A stretch of DNA of 64,000 nt from Acidobacteriota bacterium (GCA_022826825.1 JAJDUD010000061.1:273535-337534), one strand, 5' to 3'. Positions 49,543-58,592 are shown, counted from the stretch's first letter. Notes: generated by a model from the letters alone, not told the origin. Program-made: numbers and translations.

Positions 49543-50540
49543 TCCCGCGGCAGCAGGATCAGCCCGCGAAGCTGGTCGAGGCGGCCGCTCTCGTCGGCGA
49601 GCGCCTGGACGAGGAAGTGCCACCAGGTGTCCTGGCCGGTGCTCTGGGACAGGAAGCCCCGGACTGCGGCGGCGGCGCCCTCGCCGTCCCCGAGTGTCTG
49701 GCGGGCGGCCGCGAGGCCCGCGGCGGCGGAAATCGAGCCGACGTGGATGGCCTGGGCTTCGGCGAACGCCGCCTCCGCCGCGGCCGCCTGGTCGAGCCAG
49801 AGCAGGGTTTCGCCGCGCAGCAGCAGGGACACGAAGCGATGGCGGGCGCTCAGGCCGGCGCCGGCCTCCTCGAGGCGCCGCAGCGCTTCTTCCGGGTTGC
49901 CTTCGCGCAGCGTGAGATGGGCGATCCGGAGGCGGAGTTCCGCCGCGTCGCCTTCGCCTTCTTCCACCAGGTTTTCGTAGCTCTCCTGCGCCTGGTCCAG
50001 GAACCGTTCGTCGTGGATGCCCCAACCGATGAACTCGGCGAGCCGCGCCAGGTTGATGCGCACCGCCAGGTGGTCCGGGTGCTCCTCCTTGAGGAACCGG
50101 GCGATCCGTACTGCGTCCTCGAGCCGTCCCTGCTCCACGTAGATCCCGAGCAGCCCGAGGTGGGCCTCCCGGACCCAGGCGCCGCGCCGCGCTTCGCTGA
50201 CCCGGGCCAGGAGGTCACGGGCGAGGCTCTCGTTCCTCTCGGGCTCCATTTCCGCCGCCCAGGCGAGGTCGAAATGGAGCATCGCGGCGGCGAGCAGATC
50301 CAGATCGAAACCGGGGGCGCTCCCGGGAAAGCTGTCCCGGTAGTCCTCGGCCTGGTCGCGCAGCCGATCCATGGGCAACGCCATGCTGGCGCGGACGGCG
50401 GCCCCGAATTCGCCGCTCCGGTACACCGCGACCCGGGACGCGTAGGCGTCGAGGTTGCGCTGCTGCGAGCCCGCGCCCGCGGGAATCAGGCAGGTCAGGG
50501 CGGCGGCGAACGCCAATACCACACGACTTCCGTTCCGCAT
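49539..50540 (-). CDS. Exported TPR-repeat protein
   Basis: A 333-residue helical-repeat protein with a signal peptide (SRVVLAFAAALTCLIPAGAGS). Many TPR-like helices follow (REAHLGLLGIYVEQGRLEDAVRIARFL, DAAELRLRIAHLTLREGNPEEALRRLEEAG, RGETLLWLDQAAAAEAAFAEAQAIH). It likely scaffolds periplasmic proteins. It is co-translated with the acidobacterial VWA protein through a 4-bp overlap, so the two probably interact. ATG 50540 starts the signal peptide; longer frames extend into the divergent dipeptidase promoter region. Confidence 0.82.
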   Translation of the reverse strand: MRNGSRVVLAFAAALTCLIPAGAGSQQRNLDAYASRVAVYRSGEFGAAVRASMALPMDRLRDQAEDYRDSFPGSAPGFDLDLLAAAMLHFDLAWAAEMEPERNESLARDLLARVSEARRGAWVREAHLGLLGIYVEQGRLEDAVRIARFLKEEHPDHLAVRINLARLAEFIGWGIHDERFLDQAQESYENLVEEGEGDAAELRLRIAHLTLREGNPEEALRRLEEAGAGLSARHRFVSLLLRGETLLWLDQAAAAEAAFAEAQAIHVGSISAAAGLAAARQTLGDGEGAAAAVRGFLSQSTGQDTWWHFLVQALADESGRLDQLRGLILLPRE

Positions 50541-50664
50541 CCGGTCTCCGTCCCTTCGCAAGCAAGGACGAAGCCATTCTCCCACCGGCCCCGGGGCCGC
50601 GGTACCATCGCGTGTTGTCCCGGTTTCAGCCTCGACGCCCCCGGACCGGGACCCAGGAGGTTCC

Positions 50665-51945
50665 ATGTCCCGGAAACATCGTCCCTTTCTGCTCACCGGC
50701 GCCGTGCTGGTCGCCGCCCTTGCCGCCGGCTGCGGCGCCGCCGAGGAGCCCGCTCCAATGAGCGAAGAAGAGCGGATCGAGGCCGAGGCGCGGCGCATCC
50801 ACGACGCGGTCATGACGCTCTGCACCCACATCGACATCCCCTTCAACTACGCGACCGAGGAGGTGGACCCCGGAAACGTCAACGAGGAGTACCAGGTGGA
50901 CTACCCGCGAATGCAGGAGGGCGGCCTCAACGCGGGGTTCTTCGTCGTCTACTACGGCCAGGGCGAGCGGACCCCCGAGGGCTACGAGGCGGCCAAGGAA
51001 GGGGCGATGACCAAGTTCGACGCCATCCACCGCGCCACCTCGATGCACTCGGACGTGATCGAGCTCGCCTACAGCGCGGACGACGCCGAGCGCATTCACG
51101 CCGAGGGGAAGCTGGTCGCGATGATCGGCATCGAGAACGGCTACACGCTCGGCAGGGACCTGTCGCTGCTGGAGAGGTACCACGAGCTCGGCGCCCGTTA
51201 CCTCGGCCTCGTCCACAACGGACACAACGACATCGCCGATTCCTGCAACCCGCGGGAGGATCTCGGGGATGCGGAGGCCGAGCACGGCGGGATCAGCGAG
51301 TTCGGGCGGGAAGTGATCGCCGAGCTGAACCGGCTCGGCATCCTGGTGGACGTCTCCCACATCTCGCGGGACGCGATGCTGCAGGCGGCCGAGCTGTCGG
51401 CCGCCCCGATCATCGCCTCGCACTCGAGCACGACGGCGCTCGCCGACGTCTCCCGGAACATGGACGACGAGCAGCTCCGCGCGCTCGCCGCGAACGGCGG
51501 GGTGATGCAGACGGTGGCGCTCCGCAGCTTCGTGAAGACCGACCCGCCCGAGAAGACCGCGGCCATCAACGACGCCCTGGCGGAGGCCGGGATTTCCTCC
51601 TACGGCGAAATCCGTTCGCTGAGCGAGGAAGAGCAGGCGGCCATCCGGACCCGGCTCGGTGACATCAGCGCCGAGTTCCCGGTCACCGTGAGTGACTTCG
51701 TGGACCACATCGACCACGCGATCGACGTCATGGGCATCGATCACGTCGCCATCTCGTCGGACTTCGACGGCGGCGGCGGCGTGGACGGCTGGGACGACGC
51801 CTCCGAGACCTTCAACGTCACGCTGGAGCTGGTCCGGCGGGGGTACACCGAGGACCAGATCGCCCAGCTCTGGAGCGGGAACACCCTCAGGATCCTCCGG
51901 GAGGCCGAGCGGGTGGCGGCGGAGATGCAGGCCGAGGGTTCATGA
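50665..51945 (+). CDS. Membrane dipeptidase (peptidase M19), lipoprotein
   Basis: A 426-residue M19 (renal-dipeptidase) family zinc hydrolase. A lipoprotein signal ends in lipobox AAGC (Cys23). Zinc ligands are His55 and Asp57 (THID), Glu157 in IGIENGYTLG, His in VSHISRDAM and His in IASHSS. The family loop YLGLVHNGHNDIADS and the C-terminal GIDHVAISSDFDGGGG and LWSGNTLRI are intact. It hydrolyses dipeptides, often including D-residues or Cys-Gly from glutathione. The start ATG has AGGAGG 6 bp upstream. It is divergent from the TPR/VWA pair. Confidence 0.93.
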   Translation: MSRKHRPFLLTGAVLVAALAAGCGAAEEPAPMSEEERIEAEARRIHDAVMTLCTHIDIPFNYATEEVDPGNVNEEYQVDYPRMQEGGLNAGFFVVYYGQGERTPEGYEAAKEGAMTKFDAIHRATSMHSDVIELAYSADDAERIHAEGKLVAMIGIENGYTLGRDLSLLERYHELGARYLGLVHNGHNDIADSCNPREDLGDAEAEHGGISEFGREVIAELNRLGILVDVSHISRDAMLQAAELSAAPIIASHSSTTALADVSRNMDDEQLRALAANGGVMQTVALRSFVKTDPPEKTAAINDALAEAGISSYGEIRSLSEEEQAAIRTRLGDISAEFPVTVSDFVDHIDHAIDVMGIDHVAISSDFDGGGGVDGWDDASETFNVTLELVRRGYTEDQIAQLWSGNTLRILREAERVAAEMQAEGS

Positions 51946-51994
51946 ACCTCCGGGGGCGAACCGAGCCGACTCCACGCCAGCCTGGTGGCAGAAC

Positions 51995-52049
51995 GGCTTG
52001 GAACGCCGGCCTCCGGCCGGCACCGCGGCCCGATGGGCCGCGAAACCGC
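51995..52049 (+). repeat. Double-hairpin element in the leader of the oxygenase gene
   Basis: Stem 1 GCCGGCC/GGCCGGC (loop TCC) and stem 2 GCGGCCC/GGGCCGC (loop GAT), then GAAACC. It lies between the dipeptidase stop and the oxygenase ATG (52083), so read-through transcripts would carry it just before the start codon. Confidence 0.85.
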
Positions 52050-52082
52050 TTACGCAGTTCCGCGCCGGGTGCGCCGCGTTCC

Positions 52083-53168
52083 ATGGAGTCGCCCGCGGAG
52101 TTCAACCAGGAGCTCCGCGCCTACGAGCAGGTCGCGAAACTCCAGCGCTACCGCCTCGCCGAGGGCGCCGAGGAGGAGTTCGACGAGGACTTCGTCCTGA
52201 GGCCCTGCGATCTCTCGCTCCTGGGCTCCCCGGACGCCGCCGACCGGGACCGGTTCGTGCGGGAACTCGGCGAATCGCTCGAGGACACCGGGTTCGCGAT
52301 CCTCACCGGCCACGGAGTGGACCCGGCGCTCTACGCGGAGGCCCACCGCCGCACGCGGGAGTTCTTCGAGCGCCACCCGCTCGCGGTGAAGCAGCGCTAC
52401 CGCGCCCGCCGGCAGGGGTCGGTGAACCAGGGCTACTTCCCGATGCGGGAGACCACGATGATCCACCCGGACCTCGTGGAGGGCTGGGTCTTCTGCCGGC
52501 GGGCGTTCGACCTCGGGCAGGACCCGGCCTGGGACGAAGCCGACTTCTGGCCCTCACCCGGCTGGGAGGCCTTCTTCCGGCAGGTGGTGCTCGCCCACGA
52601 GCGGCTGATCCACCCGATCATGCGGTCGATCCTCGGCTACCTGGGCGAGGATCCCGCGCTCTTCGACGACCGGCTCACGGCGACGAACTTCGGCTTCCGG
52701 CTCAACTACTACCCGCCCATGACGGACGTTTCCGCAGCGACGACGGGTCGCATGCTCGGCCACGAGGACGTGGACCTCTTCACCATCCTCCCCGCCGCCG
52801 AGACCGAGGGCCTCCAGCTCCTCCACCGGAAGACCATGAAGTGGGTGCGGGTCGCGGCGCCGCCGGGCGCCATCGTCCTGAACACCGGCGACTACATGCA
52901 GCGGATCACGAACAACCGCCTGCCCTCCACCACCCACCGGGTGAGCGCCCCCCGCGACCCCGCCGCCCGGGCCCGGCCCCGGACCTCCTTCCCGATGGCC
53001 GTCTACGTCTGGGAGGACGAGATCCTCGAGGTGCTGCCCAACCAGGGCGAGCCGCTCTACCCCCCGGTCCGCGCCGAGGACTTCCACACCCGCATCACCA
53101 GCAAGTACTACGGCGACAGCTACCACGCCATCGGCGAGGAGGGCGCCGTCGAGCGGCGAATCCGGTAG
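52083..53168 (+). CDS. 2-oxoglutarate/Fe(II) oxygenase, isopenicillin N synthase-like
   Basis: A 361-residue double-stranded beta-helix oxygenase. The N-terminal DIOX_N region includes GFAILTGHGVDPALYAEAHRRTREFF. The catalytic domain contains the iron triad His227 and Asp229 (GHEDVDLFTIL) and His285 (PSTTHRVSAP), and the R-x-S pair (R286, S288) that binds the co-substrate carboxylate. Members hydroxylate, desaturate or cyclise small molecules; the substrate is unknown. There is no clear Shine-Dalgarno before ATG 52083; expression may depend on read-through from the dipeptidase gene past the double hairpin. A second double hairpin lies just after the stop. Confidence 0.88.
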   Translation: MESPAEFNQELRAYEQVAKLQRYRLAEGAEEEFDEDFVLRPCDLSLLGSPDAADRDRFVRELGESLEDTGFAILTGHGVDPALYAEAHRRTREFFERHPLAVKQRYRARRQGSVNQGYFPMRETTMIHPDLVEGWVFCRRAFDLGQDPAWDEADFWPSPGWEAFFRQVVLAHERLIHPIMRSILGYLGEDPALFDDRLTATNFGFRLNYYPPMTDVSAATTGRMLGHEDVDLFTILPAAETEGLQLLHRKTMKWVRVAAPPGAIVLNTGDYMQRITNNRLPSTTHRVSAPRDPAARARPRTSFPMAVYVWEDEILEVLPNQGEPLYPPVRAEDFHTRITSKYYGDSYHAIGEEGAVERRIR

Positions 53169-53172
53169 GGAA

Positions 53173-53220
53173 GGGAACGCCGGCCTTCAGGCCGGCACCA
53201 CTCGCCGCAGGCGAGTGAAA
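53173..53220 (+). repeat. Double-hairpin element after the oxygenase gene
   Basis: Stem 1 GCCGGCC/GGCCGGC (loop TTCA) is followed by a second stem of quite different sequence, CACTCGC/GCGAGTG (loop CGCAG), then GAAA. The layout matches other copies although the stem-2 bases differ, which is good evidence that structure rather than sequence is kept. It stands between converging oxygenase and mcrC genes. Confidence 0.85.
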
Positions 53221-53320
53221 TCACGGACTGAGGGGGCAGAATGGTCAGGAAGCCACGACTGTCTCGCGCGAGTCAGAACCGGGAGCCCTGGACGAGTCGG
53301 ACCGAGCGGGAAACGAGGGA

Positions 53321-54709
53321 TCAGCCCCGTTGCGCTGCTCGAATCGAAGCCGAGCCGTCTGTCTGAGCGTTTTCGCAAGATGCCCGCTCAATGATCGTCC
53401 GCAACTCGCTCCCGAGCTTCGCTCGTCCCTCTCTCGAATCGAGATCAAGGCCCACAAACCGGACGCAGACCCGACTCTCGGAAGACTCACCGTTCGGGTT
53501 CAGAATCTCGAAGTCGCGGCACTGACTCTCGCTTGTTCGTGGGTACAGAAGAACGCTGTGCTTTGCTTCGAACTGCTGAGCGTACGCGTACAACTGGTAT
53601 AGGTCTGCGTTGCTAGGGCGGTTCTTCTGGCCGAGGTCCTTCCACTTTGTATCCATTACGAGTGTCTCTCCGCCTAGTTCGATCAGGATGTCCGGTTGAA
53701 GGCGAACGCCGCTCCTACGATTGGTATCGTCAGCGTCCTTCATCAGCCATCTCGGTTTTCCCCTGCTTTGCGGAATCACGGCCCAGCCGTCCTCGGGTGT
53801 GACGGTTCGACGCAAGACCTCAGCGATGAACCGCTCGAACACCGTGTTCATGTTGAACAGCAGAGAGAAGCTCCGGTGCCTCCCCGCCTGTAGCGACGGC
53901 GACTGTCCCACGATCACCCAGCGACAAAACTCGAACAGGTCCTTGAATCGCTCGTTCTGGCGGTTGAAACCAACCGTGTCGAACACCTCCCGCCCGATCG
54001 CGACGTCCGTCACGTCATCAAGCAGTAGCAGGCAGTGACGGAGAGGTTCTTGGGTTGCGGGCCGCGTGGTCACGTCAAGTAGGCGACGGCACGCGGCCTT
54101 GAAAACACGGTTCACTGGTGTGTCCGGCAGAAACTCGTCGACGCGGCAGAAGAACCTCTCTAGGTGGGCTGCGTTGTACCGAACCTGTTTTGGAATCAGC
54201 AGTCTGCCACGAAAGCGCGGCAGGTTTCCTTCAAGCCGGACGTATGCGGAATCCAGTCCACGAAGCAGTTCACGCTGCAATCGCTCGGCGAACGTCCGGG
54301 TGACCGTGTCCAGAATCGGAAGCCTAGAACCCCGAAAGCCTGCCGTTGTACGGTCCCGGAACTTCAGACCACCCGCGATTTGAAGCATGTAGAGCAGATT
54401 GGCGCGAGAAAGACGCCTCCGTTCCTCCCGTCGTCTTGAGGGCGGCCAACGGTCGGACGGGACCTTGCGCATCGCCGACTCCGGACCGGGATCATCGGTT
54501 TTGGGAAGGATCTCGACCTGGAGCCCCGGCACCTGCACCACGCCCACCCACTGTCGCGCCTTGACACTTCGGTTGCCCCACGCGAATACGGGGTCGTCGT
54601 GACGATGCGCGTCGAAGCGCTCAAGCCGTTTGCGAAGTCGACCTTCTAGCGAGGGCTCAACGCCATGGAAGGAGAGCTCTTCGTGCTCAAGAACGGATAT
54701 GCGTTTCAC
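53321..54709 (-). CDS. mcrC: McrC-family nuclease subunit of a type IV restriction system
   Basis: A 462-residue McrC. The N-terminal part (VGVVQVPGLQVEILPK, RANLLYMLQIAGGLKF) is the region that contacts McrB. The C-terminal PD-(D/E)xK nuclease is visible as GVRLQPDILIELGGETLVMDTKWKDL, with the catalytic Asp, Asp and Lys. With McrB it cleaves DNA carrying modified cytosines or other modifications, so it acts against modified phage or methylated foreign DNA. Its ATG overlaps the mcrB stop (ATGA, 54706-54709). Base composition is visibly more AT-rich than in neighbours, suggesting recent transfer. Confidence 0.92.
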   Translation of the reverse strand: MKRISVLEHEELSFHGVEPSLEGRLRKRLERFDAHRHDDPVFAWGNRSVKARQWVGVVQVPGLQVEILPKTDDPGPESAMRKVPSDRWPPSRRREERRRLSRANLLYMLQIAGGLKFRDRTTAGFRGSRLPILDTVTRTFAERLQRELLRGLDSAYVRLEGNLPRFRGRLLIPKQVRYNAAHLERFFCRVDEFLPDTPVNRVFKAACRRLLDVTTRPATQEPLRHCLLLLDDVTDVAIGREVFDTVGFNRQNERFKDLFEFCRWVIVGQSPSLQAGRHRSFSLLFNMNTVFERFIAEVLRRTVTPEDGWAVIPQSRGKPRWLMKDADDTNRRSGVRLQPDILIELGGETLVMDTKWKDLGQKNRPSNADLYQLYAYAQQFEAKHSVLLYPRTSESQCRDFEILNPNGESSESRVCVRFVGLDLDSREGRAKLGSELRTIIERASCENAQTDGSASIRAAQRG

Positions 54710-56160
54710 CGAGAGCCTGTTTGCGTCCGCCGACGCTTTTCGATTCCGTCGAAGAACGGCTTTAGTTCGTCACCAGTGGCGGACAGGAAGGCGTCACTGA
54801 CCGCGTGTTCCAACTTGTCGTCATAGTCATCGTGATCGAACCCCAAAACGTCAATCTCCTTGAACTTCGTGACCTCGATGATGGGCGCAACGTACTTGCC
54901 TCCAGAGACACCTCTGGAAGTGTCTGGATTCCCGTCCGCGTCATATGGGCACCCTAGAACAGCACATATCTTCCGCCAGTCGTTGTAGAAGTACTCTTGA
55001 AGCAGTGGTATCACATGATAGCGAAACACGTCCCGAAGATCGGCCCATGTCGTTACGTCGAGAAAGAACGAATGACCGATCTGATGATCTCGATCGTAGA
55101 GGAATCGGATCCGCTGGTTGATCACATCAAGAATGCCGCGAGTTCGGTCGTCTGCTCCGCAAAGTAAATCGCGAATCTCGTCTGATGCACCGTTCTTTGC
55201 GACTTCCCTGCTAACCACCGCCTTGTCTGGCATAAGTTCGACGAACTGGAATCGACGGCGAAGCGCGACATCCATGAGTGCGATCGACCGGTCCGCCGTG
55301 TTCATCGTTCCGATGATATGAAGACGTAAGGGGACGCCGAACGTTTCGTGCGAGTATGGCAACGTGACCTGACTCTGATTCTTCGCCTCAAGGCGCTTGT
55401 CCGGCTCGATCAATGTAATTAGCTCCCCAAAGATCTTGCTCACATTTCCACGATTAATCTCGTCAATGATCAGGACATGTGGTGGATTCAGGATACGTGT
55501 TCCGCTGATGTTGCCTTTGTTGTTCACCCGAAGAACGACGGGCAAACCCTCACTAGTAGTCGACGTAAACGGATCCGTTTCAGCTATGGCGCGCTTCAAC
55601 GCGCCCCACCGTTCTGGGAAGATGGGATCTATTGAGGTTAGAGCGAGCAGTTCCCGCAAGACCGGAAACATGTGCGTGCCATTTATCTTGGTGCTACCCG
55701 GTAGCTGTTGCGGTATGCCCTTGGAAAGATCTTGGTTCTCGTTCCACGCCCAATTCCAGTAGACTTCCGCGTTACTCTGGGTAATGGATGCTCCAAAGCC
55801 GTCGTCCATGGCGGTCGCATCGGCAGGATGAGCAGCCGCCGCGATTCGGCGAAATACTCCACGGGAAAGCTCATAACGAAGTACGGCGACGGTTGGATCG
55901 TCGGTGTGGGGATCGAGAGCGGGCCGGATGCCCTCGACGAAGTCTTCATAGCTATAGGACTGATGGAAAGTAACGAACTCAATCTGTCCTTGTTCCCTCA
56001 ACTTCCGAAAGCGATCGACGTCTCTTGGCGTTAGGTCAGCCGCGGCGTCGGGCGCTTTCCCATCAACGAGATCGAGTGCCATGCGCGTCGTTGCATGTGT
56101 TTTTCCCGTTCCCGGTGGACCATAGAGGATGATGTTTCGAGGTTTAGTTGTAGTGTTCAT
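54706..56160 (-). CDS. mcrB: McrB-family AAA+ GTPase subunit, without N-terminal recognition domain
   Basis: A 484-residue AAA+ motor. Walker A GPPGTGKT is already at residues 14-21, so the N-terminal DNA-recognition domain of E. coli McrB is missing. FVTFHQSYSYEDFVEGIRP, the Walker B region VLIIDEINRGNVSKIFGELITLIE and the McrB signature GTMNTADRSIALMDVALRRRF are intact. It should form GTP-driven hexamers that activate McrC; target recognition must come from another subunit or from the insert of about 100 residues (from around residue 120) between Walker A and B. The 176-bp gap upstream (56161-56336) contains no recognisable gene. Confidence 0.92.
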   Translation of the reverse strand: MNTTTKPRNIILYGPPGTGKTHATTRMALDLVDGKAPDAAADLTPRDVDRFRKLREQGQIEFVTFHQSYSYEDFVEGIRPALDPHTDDPTVAVLRYELSRGVFRRIAAAAHPADATAMDDGFGASITQSNAEVYWNWAWNENQDLSKGIPQQLPGSTKINGTHMFPVLRELLALTSIDPIFPERWGALKRAIAETDPFTSTTSEGLPVVLRVNNKGNISGTRILNPPHVLIIDEINRGNVSKIFGELITLIEPDKRLEAKNQSQVTLPYSHETFGVPLRLHIIGTMNTADRSIALMDVALRRRFQFVELMPDKAVVSREVAKNGASDEIRDLLCGADDRTRGILDVINQRIRFLYDRDHQIGHSFFLDVTTWADLRDVFRYHVIPLLQEYFYNDWRKICAVLGCPYDADGNPDTSRGVSGGKYVAPIIEVTKFKEIDVLGFDHDDYDDKLEHAVSDAFLSATGDELKPFFDGIEKRRRTQTGSR

Positions 56161-56336
56161 GTGTGCGATACCGTGGTGAGGGTGATGAGTTCGAGTGTGC
56201 CATCGGAGCTAATTGGAAAGGGGAACTCTCGGAGTAGCCGTGAGTGCGTACGGCAGGCCCGTTGCCATCGACGACTTTGGCCCGAGTCGAGCGCGATGCC
56301 GTCATCGCCGGCCGCCCGTCGGCGGCATTATTCCCC

Positions 56337-57701
56337 TCAGAACCGCCGGCGGCGGAACCGGTTGTTCACGACGTTGTTGAAGATGGACCCGAACCGGAAC
56401 TCGAAGCCGACCTCCACGCCGTAGTCGAACTCGGTCGCCCGGGCCTGCAGCCGCAGCAGGGCCTCCTCGTCGGTCGCTTCCTCGGCGGCGAGGTAGATCT
56501 GGTCGTTGACCGACGAGATGTTCCCGGACACCTCCAGCGAGAGCCCCCGGAAGACTCGGAACTCGAGGTCGCCGCCGAGGCGGATCAGGCGCTGGCTGAA
56601 ATCGTGCAGGAAGTGCGATCCGCTGAGGTTGACGGAGGCGTTGCCCCAGGGCTGGCGCTGGCTGAAGCGCACGTCCAGCGCCTGTTCCCAGCGCGTTTCC
56701 TCGGTTTCGCCGTAGATCGTGGTCTCGGCGTAGTCGCGGTAGGCGGGGCCGATCGCGTAGTGGAAGATGAAGCTGCGGCGGGTCGCCTCCTCGTAGGGGA
56801 AGATGCTGAACTCCAGCGCCGGCGCCACTTCGATCCGGAACCGCTGGTTGTAGGTCAGGTTGCGGCTCGTGTTGGTGTCGAGTCCGACCGACCAGTGGTC
56901 GAGGAGGGCGTACACGACCCGGGTATCCATGCTCCAGCCGGTTCGCGTGTCGGTGAACGTCCCGTCCGAGAGGTCGATCGAGAAGTGGTCGTTCTGAATG
57001 TCCCCCCAGAACCGGACCCGCCAGTCGGGGGTCACCCGGGAGGCGGAGAACCCGCCTTCCAGACTGGTGCGCCGCTGGGTGGTCTCGCCGTCGATCCCCA
57101 CCTCGCCGTCGATCCGGAAGACCCACAGGTTCCAGGGATCCTCCACCTCGTCCCGGGCCACCACCCCGCGGGCCACCGCCGCCTCCTCCCGGTCCGTCGG
57201 ACTGAGGACGACGAGACCGCGGTATCCGGCCTCGTCCGCGAACGTGGCGAGCCCGAGCCCCATGGTGTGGACGATGCCGTCCAGCGTCTCCCGGTCGGTG
57301 TTCGTCGGGAGCGCCTGGTAGGCGTGTTCGCGGTCGTAGCTCGTGTGTTCGCCGGCGCCGATGAAATGGAGGAGGTATTCCCGCCCGCCGGCGCCGGTCA
57401 TCTGGCTGGTCATGATCAGGTGGACGTTCGAGTCCTCCTTGTCGTTGACCCAGTTCACCCAGGTGATCTCGGTCCGGTAGTAGCGGGAATCGCAGCGGGG
57501 CCCGGAGCAGTCGAAGAACACGTTCGGCCGTCCGTTCCCGTTCTGGGCGGCGGCGGGGACCGTCAGGCCGCCGATGGCGACGACCACGAACGCGGCGAGC
57601 GCGAGGACCCGGCCGGACCGGTCCGTTTGCCGCCAGCGGCGGCGCTGCCGGTTCGGTTCGGGCGCACCTCCAGCGGAGCGGCGGCTCGCGGAATTACCCA
57701 T
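56337..57701 (-). CDS. Exported protein with probable C-terminal outer-membrane barrel, unknown function
   Basis: A 454-residue protein. After a long basic N-terminus, residues about 31-53 (VLALAAFVVVAIGGLTVPAAAQ) form a signal sequence. Residues 60-170 (YYRTEITWVNWVNDKEDSNVHLIMTS, YLLHFIGAG) form a globular domain. The rest is amphipathic strands (WRVRFWGDIQNDHFSIDL, FIFHYAIGPAYRD, LDVRFSQRQPWGNASVNLSG) ending in ...NVVNNRFRRRRF, with a terminal Phe as in barrels. I know similar uncharacterised proteins only as outer-membrane-type sequences from related bacteria. ATG 57701 is the best start. Confidence 0.7.
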   Translation of the reverse strand: MGNSASRRSAGGAPEPNRQRRRWRQTDRSGRVLALAAFVVVAIGGLTVPAAAQNGNGRPNVFFDCSGPRCDSRYYRTEITWVNWVNDKEDSNVHLIMTSQMTGAGGREYLLHFIGAGEHTSYDREHAYQALPTNTDRETLDGIVHTMGLGLATFADEAGYRGLVVLSPTDREEAAVARGVVARDEVEDPWNLWVFRIDGEVGIDGETTQRRTSLEGGFSASRVTPDWRVRFWGDIQNDHFSIDLSDGTFTDTRTGWSMDTRVVYALLDHWSVGLDTNTSRNLTYNQRFRIEVAPALEFSIFPYEEATRRSFIFHYAIGPAYRDYAETTIYGETEETRWEQALDVRFSQRQPWGNASVNLSGSHFLHDFSQRLIRLGGDLEFRVFRGLSLEVSGNISSVNDQIYLAAEEATDEEALLRLQARATEFDYGVEVGFEFRFGSIFNNVVNNRFRRRRF

Positions 57702-57770
57702 GGTGTTTCTCGGTCAGCCCTCGGGAATCGGCGTCCCGCCACGTGATCGGGTCAGCGGGCGCACCGAACT

Positions 57771-57980
57771 TCAACGTGTGGCTCGCGGACTCTGCGCCAA
57801 GCGCGGTCCGCTGTCAATCCGGGAGCATGAGGGGTCTGAATTGCCGGACTCCTTCGCTGCCTCCACCCGCCGTTCCGCGATGAAATCGTCCACTTCTCTC
57901 CCCGTCGGGCTCCCGTATTTCCGGGCGAGCGCCTGAAGGCTTGCCACTGCCGCGTCCAGATCGGATTCCGTGTTTGACAT
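57771..57980 (-). CDS. Small hypothetical protein, antitoxin-like tail
   Basis: A 69-residue frame starting ATG 57980 with an AGGCGAG sequence upstream. The N-terminal two thirds (SDLDAAVASLQALARKYGSPTGREVDDFIAERRVEAAKE) are helical and charged, resembling the C-terminal half of VapB-type antitoxins. The last 25 residues look unconserved. No toxin gene is adjacent. It precedes the exported-protein gene on the same strand by 69 bp. It could also be a remnant or spurious frame. Confidence 0.4.
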   Translation of the reverse strand: MSNTESDLDAAVASLQALARKYGSPTGREVDDFIAERRVEAAKESGNSDPSCSRIDSGPRLAQSPRATR

Positions 57981-58019
57981 CCGGCTCGCCTTCGTGGGCG
58001 GAAGCCTACACGTCGCCGG

Positions 58020-58231
58020 TGGCTGATGCCGGCTGGGAGCGCAGGTCTGGAGAGCGGCGCTCCCAGCCGCTGCGCGACCGCGCAGCGCACGGCACGGCGC
58101 CGACCTGCGGGATGGTTCTCTCTCTCGGTGCAACCGGGCGGAGGGGACGCTTCTGGACCTCTGTCGCCCGAGGCGAATAGCGGCGCGTCGCCCGCGGGCC
58201 TTCGGCCCGCCGTGCCGACCGGAGGCCCGTC
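58020..58231. repeat. Degenerate double-hairpin cluster
   Basis: One unit at 58028-58120 has a GCTGGGAGCGC...GCGCTCCCAGC-type outer pairing and a second GCGCTGCGCG stem, with the ATCCCGCAGGTCGGCGCCG segment (reverse) shared with 44034-44055. Another at 58196-58225 has a GGGCC/GGCCC stem and part of a hairpin 1. With composite copy 5 it accounts for the whole gap 57981-58592. Confidence 0.65.
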
Positions 58232-58533
58232 GCTGTGAAAATGCAATCCCGCCCGATGACGGGGACGGTGAGGAGCGCCGGTCTTCAGACCGGCATCGCC
58301 CGCGCAGCGGGCGAAACTCCTGGGCTTCATTTCGCCGCATCGCGCCCCGTCAAAGGGAATGGGGTGACGACAACTGCGCGCGCGTACTCCGCTTTCGCCG
58401 TCTTCGTTTCGGGTCCCCGCAATGTGGCGCGATGGCGCCGGGAGTTTCGCGGCCTGCGGCCGCGATGCCGGTCTGAAGACCGGCGCTCCTGGCGCCTCAA
58501 CATTTTCATGCCCGGCGGGGTGTGCAGGAGGAC
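58232..58533 (-). repeat. Composite element, copy 5 (reverse)
   Basis: Arms 58272-58320 and 58440-58490 (stem 1 GCCGGTC/GACCGGC). Core and flanks are both in reverse orientation. It is nearly identical to copy 4 across core and arms. It is followed by a single truncated hairpin-1 copy near 58560-58580 before the deacylase stop codon. Confidence 0.9.
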
Positions 58534-58592
58534 CCGATCATGGGCGTTTCTCCCGGTGGGGGCCGGCGTTCCAAGCCGTTCCGTGGCTGTCC

